Shown in pieces: positions 1 to 7,100 of a DNA stretch of 64,000 nucleotides. Both the position numbers and the translations under genes were made by a program. Origin of the DNA: Amycolatopsis sp. A133. GTDB taxonomy: Bacteria; Actinomycetota; Actinomycetes; Mycobacteriales; Pseudonocardiaceae. The DNA is taken from contig NZ_JAVHJU010000069.1 in the NCBI RefSeq assembly GCF_031082405.1, positions 248,001-312,000 of the forward strand, read 5' to 3'. Under the pieces are notes generated by a model that saw nothing but the letters and a program-made list of their open reading frames with translations, was not told the DNA's origin and ran no database searches. Position 1 is the stretch's first letter; every line of letters begins with the position of its first letter.

Positions 1-1065
1 CGCGGCGACGGCGGAAGCGGCCGCGGCGTCGGCGCGGCGCCAGCTCGCCAGCCACTCCGGGTCGGCGGGCTTGGTCGGCTCGTCGAACCACTGCCCGACC
101 TGCCGGACGTTGTGCGCGGGGGCCGGCCAGTCCGAGTCGGGCCGGACCAGCAGCACCTCGACCGAGGCGTCCGAGAGCACCTTCTGGATCTGCCGGAACA
201 CCGTCGGACGGCCCAGGCAGAGCACCTGCTCCGGCTTGTGCTTCCCGATGAACTCCTCGACGCCGAGCAGCCACGCGCCGGACGAGATCGCCGTGCCGCC
301 GGACAGCCCGAGGCCGCCGGTCTCCGAGACCACCGGCCAGCCGTGCTGCTCGGCCCACTCGCTGGCCGCCTGGACGCCGGTGTCGCACGCGATGACCAGG
401 CCGTGGCGCGCCGAAGGCACCACGAACGACGGGAGCGCGCCGAAGTCCGGCAGCTCGGTCCAGCGCGAACCGTCGGCCCGGCCGTCGAGGGACTCGTACC
501 ACTCACCGTCATCGTCCAGATCCGGCACGAGCGGCTCGCGGAACGGGATGTTCAGGTGCACCGGCCCGCAGCGCCACTCGCCGTAGGCGGCGTTCCACAC
601 CCGGCAGATCTGGCTGCGCCAGTACGAGTTCTGCCCGGCCCGCCGCTCGGCGACGGCCAGCTCGTCGAAGTAGCGGATGGCGTCGCCGTAGAGCCGGTGC
701 TGGTCGATGACCTGCGACGCCCCCGCGGCCCGCAGCTCGGGCGGCCGGTCGGCGGTCATGACGATCAGCGGGACGCCGGCCCGGTCGGCCTCCAGGACGG
801 CGGGGTGGAAGTTCGCGGCCGCGGTGCCGGACGTGCAGAGCACGGCCACCGGGCGGCCGGTGCGGGCGGCGATGCCGAGCGCGAGGAAGGCGGCGCCGCG
901 CTCGTCGATGCGGACGTGCAGCCGCAGCTTCCCGGCCGCCGCCGCGTCGTACAGGGCGATCGACAGCGGCGCGTTGCGGGAACCGGGGCAGAGGACGACG
1001 TGCGAAACGGTGTTGCGGACGAGTTCGTCGACGATGACCCTGGCCTGCGCGGTGGAAGGGTTCAC
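1..1065 (-). CDS. menD: MenD, 2-succinyl-5-enolpyruvyl-6-hydroxy-3-cyclohexene-1-carboxylate synthase (3' end outside window)
   Basis: ThDP-dependent enzyme that joins isochorismate and 2-oxoglutarate in menaquinone synthesis. The reverse-strand frame shows the N-terminal ThDP-enzyme fold: a cofactor-activating Glu in IDERGAAFLALG (about residue 45), the SGTAAANFHPAV stretch, and the MenD hallmark DRPPELRAAGASQVIDQ near residue 100. About 355 codons are present and the C-terminal third lies beyond base 1. I chose GTG 1065 because AGGGG sits 7 nt upstream. An in-frame GTG at 1071 is possible, while the ATG at 1090 is in another frame. Divergent from menB with only about 30 bp between, so both promoters must be very compact. 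Confidence 0.93.
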   Translation of the reverse strand, partial: MNPSTAQARVIVDELVRNTVSHVVLCPGSRNAPLSIALYDAAAAGKLRLHVRIDERGAAFLALGIAARTGRPVAVLCTSGTAAANFHPAVLEADRAGVPLIVMTADRPPELRAAGASQVIDQHRLYGDAIRYFDELAVAERRAGQNSYWRSQICRVWNAAYGEWRCGPVHLNIPFREPLVPDLDDDGEWYESLDGRADGSRWTELPDFGALPSFVVPSARHGLVIACDTGVQAASEWAEQHGWPVVSETGGLGLSGGTAISSGAWLLGVEEFIGKHKPEQVLCLGRPTVFRQIQKVLSDASVEVLLVRPDSDWPAPAHNVRQVGQWFDEPTKPADPEWLASWRRADAAAASAVAA

Positions 1066-1095
1066 CGGCACGCCCCTGGTACGCCGCCATTAGTC

Positions 1096-2046
1096 ATGTC
1101 CACAGGTCCTATCCTCGCAAACGTGGATGACGCCCGAGTTTCCGAGCTGTTCGATCCGGCCGCGTGGACCGAGGTCGAAGGTTTCGCCTTCACCGACATC
1201 ACCTACCACCGCTCCGCTGAGAGCCGCGGCGGCAAACGCGTCGTGCGCATCGCGTTCGACCGCCCGGAGGTCCGCAACGCCTTCCGGCCGCACACCGTCG
1301 ACGAGCTCTACCGGGCGCTGGACCACGCCCGGATGAGCGCCGACGTCGGCTGTGTCCTGCTCACCGGGAACGGCCCCTCGCCCAAGGACGGCGGGTGGGC
1401 GTTCTGCTCCGGTGGTGACCAGCGTATTCGCGGACGGTCCGGGTATCAGTACGCGAGCGGGGAGACCTCCGACACGGTGGACCCGGCGCGGGCCGGCCGG
1501 CTGCACATCCTCGAGTGCCAGCGGCTCATCCGGTTCATGCCGAAACCCGTGATCGCGGTGGTGCCGGGCTGGGCCGCGGGCGGCGGGCACTCCCTGCACG
1601 TCGTGTGCGATCTCACCCTCGCCTCGGCCGAGCACGCGAAGTTCAAGCAGACCGACGCCGACGTCGGCTCGTTCGACGGCGGTTACGGCTCGGCCTACCT
1701 GGCGAAGATGGTCGGGCAGAAGTTCGCCCGCGAGATCTTCTTCCTCGGCCGCGAGTACTCCGCCGAGCAGATGCACCGGATGGGCGCCGTCAACGCCGTC
1801 GTCCCGCACGCCGACCTGGAAAAAGAGGCCCTGACCTGGGCGTGGGAGATCACCCGCAAGTCGCCGACGGCGCAGCGGATGCTCAAGTACGCGTTCAACC
1901 TCCCCGACGACGGCCTCGTCGGCCAGCAGCTGTTCGCCGGCGAAACCACCCGGTTGGCCTACATGCAGGACGAGGCCGTCGAAGGCCGTGACGCGTTCCT
2001 CGAGAAGCGCGACCCCGACTTCAAGGACGTCCCCTATTACTACTGA
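1096..2046 (+). CDS. menB: MenB, 1,4-dihydroxy-2-naphthoyl-CoA synthase
   Basis: Crotonase-fold enzyme closing the naphthoate ring of O-succinylbenzoyl-CoA in menaquinone synthesis. The 316-residue product has the MenB signatures NGPSPKDGGWAFCSGGDQR (about 95-113), the oxyanion-hole loop GWAAGGGHSLH near 158, and TDADVGSFDGGYGS near 185-200, which carries the catalytic Asp/Ser region. It ends in PYYY and is close to full-length mycobacterial MenB (314 aa). The start is uncertain: ATG 1096 or GTG 1123. It is followed directly by menE, with overlap or near-abutment, implying cotranscription. Confidence 0.95.
   Translation: MSTGPILANVDDARVSELFDPAAWTEVEGFAFTDITYHRSAESRGGKRVVRIAFDRPEVRNAFRPHTVDELYRALDHARMSADVGCVLLTGNGPSPKDGGWAFCSGGDQRIRGRSGYQYASGETSDTVDPARAGRLHILECQRLIRFMPKPVIAVVPGWAAGGGHSLHVVCDLTLASAEHAKFKQTDADVGSFDGGYGSAYLAKMVGQKFAREIFFLGREYSAEQMHRMGAVNAVVPHADLEKEALTWAWEITRKSPTAQRMLKYAFNLPDDGLVGQQLFAGETTRLAYMQDEAVEGRDAFLEKRDPDFKDVPYYY
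1110..1115 (+). promoter_or_regulatory. possible -10 element for a leaderless menB transcript
   Basis: TATCCT lies exactly 7 nt before the in-frame GTG at 1123, the spacing expected for a leaderless actinobacterial transcript. No convincing -35 is visible. If real, MenB would start at 1123 and not at ATG 1096; neither start has a Shine-Dalgarno sequence. Confidence 0.3.
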
Positions 2047-3172
2047 GCTGCTCCCCGTCCACCTCGACGGCTCGCCCGAAGCGCTCGACGCTCTGACCAG
2101 AGCCGTCGCGGACGCGCTGGGCGGCGGCCCGGCGGTGCTGCCGTACACCGACCCCGCGCTGCGCGACGCCATGGCGCCGGACGAGCCCGCGGAGCCGGGC
2201 ACCGCCGTGGTCATCGCCACGTCGGGCTCGACCGGCGCGCCCAAGGGTGTGCTGCTGTCGGCCCGCGCGCTGACGGCGTCCGCCGAGGCCACGCACGCCC
2301 GGCTCGGCGGGCCGGGGCACTGGCTCCTGGCGACGCCGGCGCACTACATCGGCGGGCTGCAGGTGCTGGTCCGGTCGCTGCTGGCTGGGACGACGCCGGC
2401 GCGGCTGACCGGCACCGGCTTCCGCCCGGACGACTTCGCCGCCGCGGCCGCGGCGCTGACGGGCGGCCCGCGGTACACGGCGCTGGTGCCGACCCAGCTG
2501 GTCCGCCTGCTCGACGACGGCGGCGCGGGGCTCTCGGCGGCGAAGACGTTCGACGCGATCGTGGTCGGCGCGGCGGCGACCCCACCGTCCCTGCGGGAGC
2601 GCGCCGCCGACGCCGGCGTGCGGATCGTGCCGGCGTACGGGATGAGCGAGACGGCGAGCGGCTGCGTCTACGACGGCTTCCCGCTCGACGGCGTCCGCGT
2701 CGACGTCTCCGGTGACCGGATCCGCATCGCCGGCGACGTCCTCGCCCACGGCTACCGGCGCCGGCCGGACCTTACCGCGGAGTCCTTCTCGGACGGCTGG
2801 TTCACGACGTCCGATCGGGGGGTCCGGCACGACGACGGCCGCGTCGAGGTCCTCGGCCGGGCCGACGACATGATCAACACCGGCGGGGTGAAGGTGTCGG
2901 CGAACGCGATCGAGCGGTGCCTCCGCGCGCAGCCGGGGGTGCGGGACGCCTGCGTCGTCGGGGTGCCCGACGCGGAGTGGGGCGAGGCCGTGGTGGCGCT
3001 GGTCGTCCCGGAAGGTGAGCACGGCGACCTGCGTGCGGCGGTCCGCGCGGAACTGGGCGCGGCGTCGACCCCGAAACGCCTCGAATACGGCACTGAGCTG
3101 CCGCTGCGGGGGCCGGGCAAGGTCGACCGGGCGGCGGTGCGGACCCGGTTCCGGCCGGCTTCGAGCGGCTGA
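1988..3172 (+). CDS. menE: MenE, o-succinylbenzoate-CoA ligase
   Basis: ANL-superfamily adenylate-forming ligase that activates o-succinylbenzoate for MenB. It shows the P-loop IATSGSTGAPKG (about 77-88), the AYGMSETASG adenylation motif, WFTTSDRG and GRADDMINTGGVKVS in the hinge, and a C-terminal PLRGPGKVDRAAV with the catalytic Lys. The short length (379-394 aa) is usual for actinobacterial MenE, which has a trimmed N-terminus. The start is unresolved. GTG 1988 overlaps menB by 59 nt; a start near 2036 (ATT, which would give TTELLPVHLD) would nearly abut the menB stop. Confidence 0.92.
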   Translation: MTRSSRSATPTSRTSPITTELLPVHLDGSPEALDALTRAVADALGGGPAVLPYTDPALRDAMAPDEPAEPGTAVVIATSGSTGAPKGVLLSARALTASAEATHARLGGPGHWLLATPAHYIGGLQVLVRSLLAGTTPARLTGTGFRPDDFAAAAAALTGGPRYTALVPTQLVRLLDDGGAGLSAAKTFDAIVVGAAATPPSLRERAADAGVRIVPAYGMSETASGCVYDGFPLDGVRVDVSGDRIRIAGDVLAHGYRRRPDLTAESFSDGWFTTSDRGVRHDDGRVEVLGRADDMINTGGVKVSANAIERCLRAQPGVRDACVVGVPDAEWGEAVVALVVPEGEHGDLRAAVRAELGAASTPKRLEYGTELPLRGPGKVDRAAVRTRFRPASSG

Positions 3173-3186
3173 ATGGCGGCACTTCG

Positions 3187-3216
3187 TTGACACGCACAGG
3201 GTGCGCCCGCTTGGCT
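3187..3216 (+). promoter_or_regulatory. probable promoter for the 45-residue secreted peptide
   Basis: A perfect -35 hexamer TTGACA (3187-3192) is followed after 18 bp by TTGGCT (3211-3216), and the ATG comes 7 nt later at 3224. This geometry fits a leaderless transcript. The -10 is a weak match, so this is suggestive only. Confidence 0.4.
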
Positions 3217-3223
3217 ACTCACC

Positions 3224-3361
3224 ATGACGCGCTGGCTTCGCACCGCTCTGATCAGCACCGCCGTCACCCTGGGGGTCCTCCTGCCCGTGGGCACGGCCCT
3301 GGCCGACGGCGTCGACCCCAACAGCGGGTCGCTCGTCTGGCAGCTGCCGACCGGCGACTGA
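3224..3361 (+). CDS. small secreted peptide, 45 residues, unknown function
   Basis: Not in a recognised family. The ATG-initiated product begins with MTRWLRT, then has a hydrophobic core (ALISTAVTLGVLLPVG) and an ALA-type signal peptidase site near residue 27 (TALADG). That would leave a mature peptide of about 18 residues ending in SLVWQLPTGD. A TTGACA-type promoter sits just upstream and a palindromic element just downstream, so it looks like an independent unit between menE and menA. No Shine-Dalgarno is visible, consistent with leaderless translation. It could be a degraded gene or a chance ORF, but the signal peptide argues for a real one. Confidence 0.5.
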   Translation: MTRWLRTALISTAVTLGVLLPVGTALADGVDPNSGSLVWQLPTGD

Positions 3362-3370
3362 CCGTGACGT

Positions 3371-3420
3371 CCGGGGCTTCGCCCCGGGCCGGGGGCTCCG
3401 CCACCCGGAACCCCCGAAAG
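3371..3420 (+). repeat. palindromic GC-rich intergenic element (REP-like / terminator)
   Basis: CCGGGGC-TTC-GCCCCGG forms a perfect 7-bp hairpin at 3371-3387. A second GC-rich inverted segment (CCGGGGGCTCCGCC with a CCCGGAACCCCC partner) runs to about 3415. From memory, similar GGGGCTTCGCCCC elements are common between genes in Amycolatopsis and Streptomyces. Its position just after the small peptide gene suggests it also terminates transcription. Confidence 0.55.
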
Positions 3421-3452
3421 ACTTCACGGGTTCCCGCTCAGGCGTGATCACC

Positions 3453-4343
3453 ATGGCGTTGAATGGCGCCATGGCGAGCTTGAGCGAGTGGATCGAAGGG
3501 GCCCGGCCGCGGACGCTGCCCAACGCGGTGGCGCCGGTGGTGGCGGGGGCCGGCGCGGCGATCGCGCTGGACGCGTTCTCGTGGTGGCGGTCGGCACTGG
3601 CGCTGCTCGTCTCCCTCTCGCTGATCGTCGGCGTCAACTACGCCAACGACTACTCCGACGGCATCCGCGGCACGGACGAGAACCGCGTCGGCCCGCTGCG
3701 GCTGGTCGGCTCCGGCGTCGCCGCCCCCAAGGCCGTGCTGACCGCCGCGCTGATCTCGCTGGGCCTGGCCGGGGTGCTGGGGCTGGTCCTGGTGGCCGTC
3801 AGCGGGCACTGGTGGCTGCTGGCGATGGGCGCGCTGTGCATCCTCGGCGCGTGGTTCTACACCGGTGGGAAGAAGCCCTACGGCTACTACGGCTTCGGCG
3901 AGATCGCCGTCTTCGTGTTCTTCGGCCTGGCCGGCGTGCTCGGCACGGTCTACGTCCAAGCGGGCGGGGTCAGCTGGGCGGCACTGCTGTGCGCAATCGC
4001 GATCGGCTGCTTCTCGACGGCGGTCCTGACCGCCAACAACCTGCGTGACATCCCGACCGACGTCGAGTCCGGCAAGCGCACCCTGGCCACCCGCCTGGGC
4101 GACAAGGGCACGCGACGGCTCTACCTGGTGCTGGTGGCGGTTCCGTACGTGATCAGCGTGGTCATGGCCGGCGCCGGGTACGGGTTGACCGCGCTGGCCG
4201 GGCTGACCATCGGCCTGCTGCTGCCGGCGGTCGGCGCCGTCCACGGCGGGAAGACCGGGCGCGAGCTGATCCCCGCCCTGCGGGACACCGGCCTGGCCAT
4301 GCTGGTGTGGGCCGTGTTCACCGCGGTCGGCATGAACATCTAG
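3453..4343 (+). CDS. menA: MenA, 1,4-dihydroxy-2-naphthoate polyprenyltransferase
   Basis: UbiA-family integral membrane enzyme that prenylates 1,4-dihydroxy-2-naphthoate to demethylmenaquinone. About eight hydrophobic helices are visible. The first Asp-rich motif is NDYSDGIRGTDENR (about 64-77) and the second is NNLRDIPTDVESGKRTL (about 194-210); both are expected to bind Mg-diphosphate. The LPNAVAPVVAGAGAA N-terminus is typical. Possible starts are GTG 3444, ATG 3453 and ATG 3471 (MASLSEWIEG); I took 3453 without strong Shine-Dalgarno support. It converges on the cds1-like gene, with stop codons overlapping by 4 nt (4340-4343). Confidence 0.95.
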   Translation: MALNGAMASLSEWIEGARPRTLPNAVAPVVAGAGAAIALDAFSWWRSALALLVSLSLIVGVNYANDYSDGIRGTDENRVGPLRLVGSGVAAPKAVLTAALISLGLAGVLGLVLVAVSGHWWLLAMGALCILGAWFYTGGKKPYGYYGFGEIAVFVFFGLAGVLGTVYVQAGGVSWAALLCAIAIGCFSTAVLTANNLRDIPTDVESGKRTLATRLGDKGTRRLYLVLVAVPYVISVVMAGAGYGLTALAGLTIGLLLPAVGAVHGGKTGRELIPALRDTGLAMLVWAVFTAVGMNI

Positions 4344-5419
4344 CTTTCCGGGAACTTCCCGGTGGTCAGGAACTCCTCGAACAACGCCGTGTGCGGCGCC
4401 AGGTCCAGGTTCTGCTGGGCCAGCCACTCGTCGTTGTAGTAGGTGTGCGCGTACCGCTCGCCGCCGTCGCACAGCAGCGTCACGACGCTGCCCGCCTGGC
4501 CGTCCTCGACCATGCGCGAGATGAGCCGGAACGCGCCGTAGAGGTTGGTGCCGGTCGAGCCGCCCGCCCAGTGCCCGGTCCGCTCGCGCAGCAGCCGGAT
4601 CGCCGCCAGGGAGCCGGCGTCGGGGATCTGGAACATCTCGTCGATGACGCCGGGCACGAAGGACGGCTCGCAGCGCGGGCGTCCGATGCCCTCGATCCGC
4701 GACGGCATGCCGGTGCCGTAGTCCAGGGCCCCGGTCTCCCAGGCGCCGTAGAACGACGAGTTCTCCGGGTCGACGACGCAGACCTTCGTCGTGTGGCGCT
4801 TGTAGCGGACGTACCGGCCGAAGGTGGCGCTCGTACCGCCCGTGCCCGCCCCGACGACGATCCAGGCCGGGATCGGGTGGCGTTCCGAGCGCATCTGCGC
4901 GAACACCGACTCGGCGATGTTGTTGTTTCCCCGCCAGTCCGTCGCGCGCTCGGCGTAGGTGAACTGGTCGAGGTAGTGGCCGCCGCACTCGGCCGCGAGC
5001 CGTTCCGCCTCGGAGTACATCGCCGGCGCCTGGTCGACGAAGTGGCACTCGCCGCCGTAGAACTCGATGAGGGCGACCTTCTCCTGCGACGTGCGCCGCG
5101 GCACGACCGTGATGAAGCGCAGCCCGAGCATCCGGGCGAAGTAGGCCTCGGACACCGCGGTCGAGCCGCTGGAGGCCTCGACGAGCACGGTGTCCGGCCC
5201 GATCTGGCCGTTGACGAGCCCGTAGAGGAACAGCGACCGGGCCAGCCGGTGCTTGAGCGAGCCGGTCGGGTGGACCGACTCGTCCTTGAGGTACAGGTCG
5301 ATGCCCCACTCCGGGGGCAGCGGGAAGACGTGCAGGTGCGTGTCGGCGCTGCGGTTGGCGTCGGCCTCGATGATCCGGACGGCCTCCCGGACCCAGCTGC
5401 GGCTGTGCAGGCGGCTCAC
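4340..5419 (-). CDS. PLP-dependent cysteine synthase-family enzyme, Cds1-like (putative L-cysteine desulfhydrase)
   Basis: Fold-type II PLP enzyme of 359 residues. The Schiff-base Lys lies in PTGSLKHRLA (about K56), the substrate loop is EASSGSTAVSEAYFA (about 82-96), and the phosphate-binding loop is GAGTGGTS (about 189). The sequence closely resembles mycobacterial Rv3684/Cds1, reported to degrade cysteine to H2S, pyruvate and ammonia, and it is distinct from CysK or CysM. It is the second gene of a reverse-strand pair, overlapping the DUF4229 gene by 4 nt. It may serve sulfide production or cysteine detoxification; the substrate is inferred from family only. Confidence 0.82.
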   Translation of the reverse strand: MSRLHSRSWVREAVRIIEADANRSADTHLHVFPLPPEWGIDLYLKDESVHPTGSLKHRLARSLFLYGLVNGQIGPDTVLVEASSGSTAVSEAYFARMLGLRFITVVPRRTSQEKVALIEFYGGECHFVDQAPAMYSEAERLAAECGGHYLDQFTYAERATDWRGNNNIAESVFAQMRSERHPIPAWIVVGAGTGGTSATFGRYVRYKRHTTKVCVVDPENSSFYGAWETGALDYGTGMPSRIEGIGRPRCEPSFVPGVIDEMFQIPDAGSLAAIRLLRERTGHWAGGSTGTNLYGAFRLISRMVEDGQAGSVVTLLCDGGERYAHTYYNDEWLAQQNLDLAPHTALFEEFLTTGKFPES

Positions 5420-5706
5420 TCGGGCTGCCCGGCGGCCGTGTCACCACGCAGCTGCGCGCGCAGCTGCGCCCGGGCGCGGGCCCGCTTCTCGTTGCGCTTC
5501 GCCAGCCCGGCGGTGACGCGGGCGTTGAGCGGGCGGAACAGCAGCAGGCCGAGCGGCAGCCCGACGACCAGGCCGATCAGCAGGGCGACCAGCAGCGGCA
5601 CCCCGGTCAGGGCCAGCGCCCACGCGATCACCCCGACCAGCACGAACCGCGCCAGCAGGTACAGCGTCAGGTCACGGGGCAGGTGGTCGGCCTTCACGTC
5701 GCTCAC
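5416..5706 (-). CDS. DUF4229 small membrane protein
   Basis: A 96-residue protein with two closely spaced hydrophobic helices (about 14-35 and 38-58), then a strongly basic Arg/Ala-rich tail with repeated ARAQLRAQLR. This matches the small actinobacterial DUF4229 family, whose function is unknown. Its stop overlaps the start of the cds1-like gene (5416-5419), so the two are probably translationally coupled. It has its own promoter space towards the Lrp gene stop at 5718. Confidence 0.75.
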   Translation of the reverse strand: MSDVKADHLPRDLTLYLLARFVLVGVIAWALALTGVPLLVALLIGLVVGLPLGLLLFRPLNARVTAGLAKRNEKRARARAQLRAQLRGDTAAGQPE

Positions 5707-5717
5707 ACCAACGCAGG

Positions 5718-6191
5718 CTACGCCCCGCCCAGCCGGTCCTTCTGCAGGCCCGCGTTGTTCGGGCGGCCCTCGAACCGCGTCGAGAGCACCACGGTGGTGT
5801 TCGTCCGCCCGACGCCGGGGATGCGGCGCAGCCGGCCGAGCGTGCGTTCCAGCTCGTCGACGGTCGACACGCGCACTTTGACGACGAAGGCCTCGTCGCC
5901 GGCCACCGCGTAGCAGCTCTCGACCTCGTCGAGCTCGGCGAGCGCGTCGGCGACGTCGTCCTCCGTGGCCGTGTCGGTCGGATGGATGCTGACGAGGGCG
6001 GTGACGCCGAGCCCGACGGAGCTGGGGTCGACGACCGCGTGGTAGCCGGTGATGACGCCGGCCGCTTCCAGCTTGCCCACCCGCTCGTGCACCGACGACG
6101 CGGAGAGCCCGACGGCCCGGCCCAGGTCGGCGTAAGTGGCCCGTCCGTTGATGCGCAACGCTGCGATGATCTTCCGGTCCAACTGATCCAC
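5718..6191 (-). CDS. Lrp/AsnC-family transcriptional regulator
   Basis: A 157-residue feast/famine regulator. The N-terminal winged HTH (MDQLDRKIIAAL to about residue 55) contains ADLGRAVGLSASSVHERVGKLEAAG. The C-terminal RAM/AsnC ligand-binding domain (about 65-140) has a central SCYAVAGDEAFVVKV strand. The family senses amino acids or other small metabolites. The gene precedes the DUF4229 and cysteine-desulfhydrase-like genes on the same strand, so it could regulate cysteine breakdown; that is inference from position. The start ATG at 6191 opens directly with the canonical N-terminus. Confidence 0.9.
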   Translation of the reverse strand: MDQLDRKIIAALRINGRATYADLGRAVGLSASSVHERVGKLEAAGVITGYHAVVDPSSVGLGVTALVSIHPTDTATEDDVADALAELDEVESCYAVAGDEAFVVKVRVSTVDELERTLGRLRRIPGVGRTNTTVVLSTRFEGRPNNAGLQKDRLGGA

Positions 6192-6468
6192 GGGATCACT
6201 CTATGCGGTTGGACAATCCCCCATTGGCACCACGCCTCCCGCCGTGGACCGGCCGGAGCGCCGTCTCCGCACGTCAAGTCACCGGACAGTAGTTGCTGAG
6301 CGTGCACAAGCTGTCCGTTTTGACCTTTAAGGGCTCTTTACTCGCGGACAACCGTTCGAGTACCCGACGGGTGAAGTGCAACGATTGCCTTGTTGGCTAC
6401 CCCGGCGCGACGGGCAGAAGGGCCCGGACGCCTCCGGTATAGCAGTGAGTTCGTTAAGGAGGCGGAAA

Positions 6469-6681
6469 ATGACCGCGACGATGGGCGGACGCCTGCTCAC
6501 CCCAGGCGAGGTGGCAGCGCTGTTCCGAGTGGACCCGAAGACGGTGACCCGGTGGGCGACCGCAGGGCGGATCGGCTCGATCCGGACCCCGGGCGGGCAC
6601 CGGCGGTTCCGGGAGTCCGAGGTCAACGAGCTCCTCGCCGAGCTGACCACCGACGCCAGCGAACCGGCGCGCACCGCCTGA
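6469..6681 (+). CDS. bldC: BldC, MerR-like developmental DNA-binding protein
   Basis: A 70-residue protein that is essentially one MerR-type winged HTH: LLTPGEVAALFRVDPKTVTRWA, then GRIGSIRTPGGHRRFRESEV. It lacks the dimerisation coiled coil of MerR proteins, as in Streptomyces BldC. BldC binds direct repeats cooperatively and controls entry into development in Streptomyces. The start ATG 6469 is set by a strong AAGGAGG Shine-Dalgarno 6 nt upstream; in-frame upstream starts would run into non-coding leader. About 270 bp separate it from the divergent lrp gene, leaving room for a regulated promoter. Confidence 0.93.
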   Translation: MTATMGGRLLTPGEVAALFRVDPKTVTRWATAGRIGSIRTPGGHRRFRESEVNELLAELTTDASEPARTA

Positions 6682-6691
6682 ACCATCCGGA

Positions 6692-6745
6692 CACGAAGGC
6701 CGTGTCGGGTACGGGACCAACCCCGTACCCGACACGGCCTTCGTG
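6692..6745 (+). terminator. perfect 24-bp stem-loop after bldC
   Basis: Arms 6692-6715 and 6722-6745 are exact reverse complements, with a 6-nt loop (ACCAAC) and the sequence CTTTG following. Such a long stem just after the bldC stop is a strong intrinsic-type terminator, lacking only a long U tract. Confidence 0.8.
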
Positions 6746-6827
6746 CTTTGGTGACCCGGCTTCAGGCCCACCACACGGCCGGAGAGGTTAACCTCGGGGG
6801 ACAGGCAGCCATACGGAAGGATCCGGC

Positions 6828-7013
6828 ATGCTCGCTCTGCTCGCAGCGGTCGGCGCGCTGGTCGTCGCCCTGCTCTTGTGGCGGTCGTTCGCCGGTCAGC
6901 GGATCGGGGTGCCCTCGGCTCCACGCCGCGCCCCCCTCGCCCCGGACGACGACCCCGATTTCCTGCGCCAGCTGGCCGAACAGCAGCGCAAACGCCGGGA
7001 CGAAGACCTTTAG
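6828..7013 (+). CDS. small single-pass membrane protein, 61 residues
   Basis: ATG start with GGAAGGA about 7 nt upstream. One N-terminal transmembrane helix (LALLAAVGALVVALLLW, residues 2-18) is followed by a short basic segment and an acidic, charged cytosolic tail (DDDPDFLRQLAEQQRKRRDEDL). No named family is recognised; small proteins of this kind are common near cytochrome c maturation genes in actinobacteria. It stands alone between the bldC terminator and a bidirectional hairpin at 7039. Codon use and the Shine-Dalgarno support a real gene. Confidence 0.65.
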   Translation: MLALLAAVGALVVALLLWRSFAGQRIGVPSAPRRAPLAPDDDPDFLRQLAEQQRKRRDEDL

Positions 7014-7038
7014 GCCGGCCTTTACCTTCGCCGCGCCT

Positions 7039-7086
7039 GGTCGTGAGTGATAAGTCGGGTTAGAACCCGCTTTACCACTCACGACC
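7039..7086 (+). terminator. bidirectional stem-loop between convergent genes
   Basis: GGTCGTGAGTG (7039-7049) pairs with CACTCACGACC (7076-7086), and the loop contains a second pairing, CGGGTT with AACCCG. It separates the plus-strand small membrane protein from the minus-strand ATPase gene ending at 7101. Confidence 0.75.
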
Positions 7087-7100
7087 GGTAGGTGACCTGG

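Noticed and set aside
112..1095. Plus-strand open frame ahead of menB
   Set aside because: Antisense shadow of menD in high-GC DNA; low-complexity Arg/Asp/Gly product with no domain.
4307..5881. Plus-strand frame of about 524 codons across cds1, DUF4229 and lrp
   Set aside because: Runs antisense to three well-supported genes and resembles composition-driven GC-rich frames.
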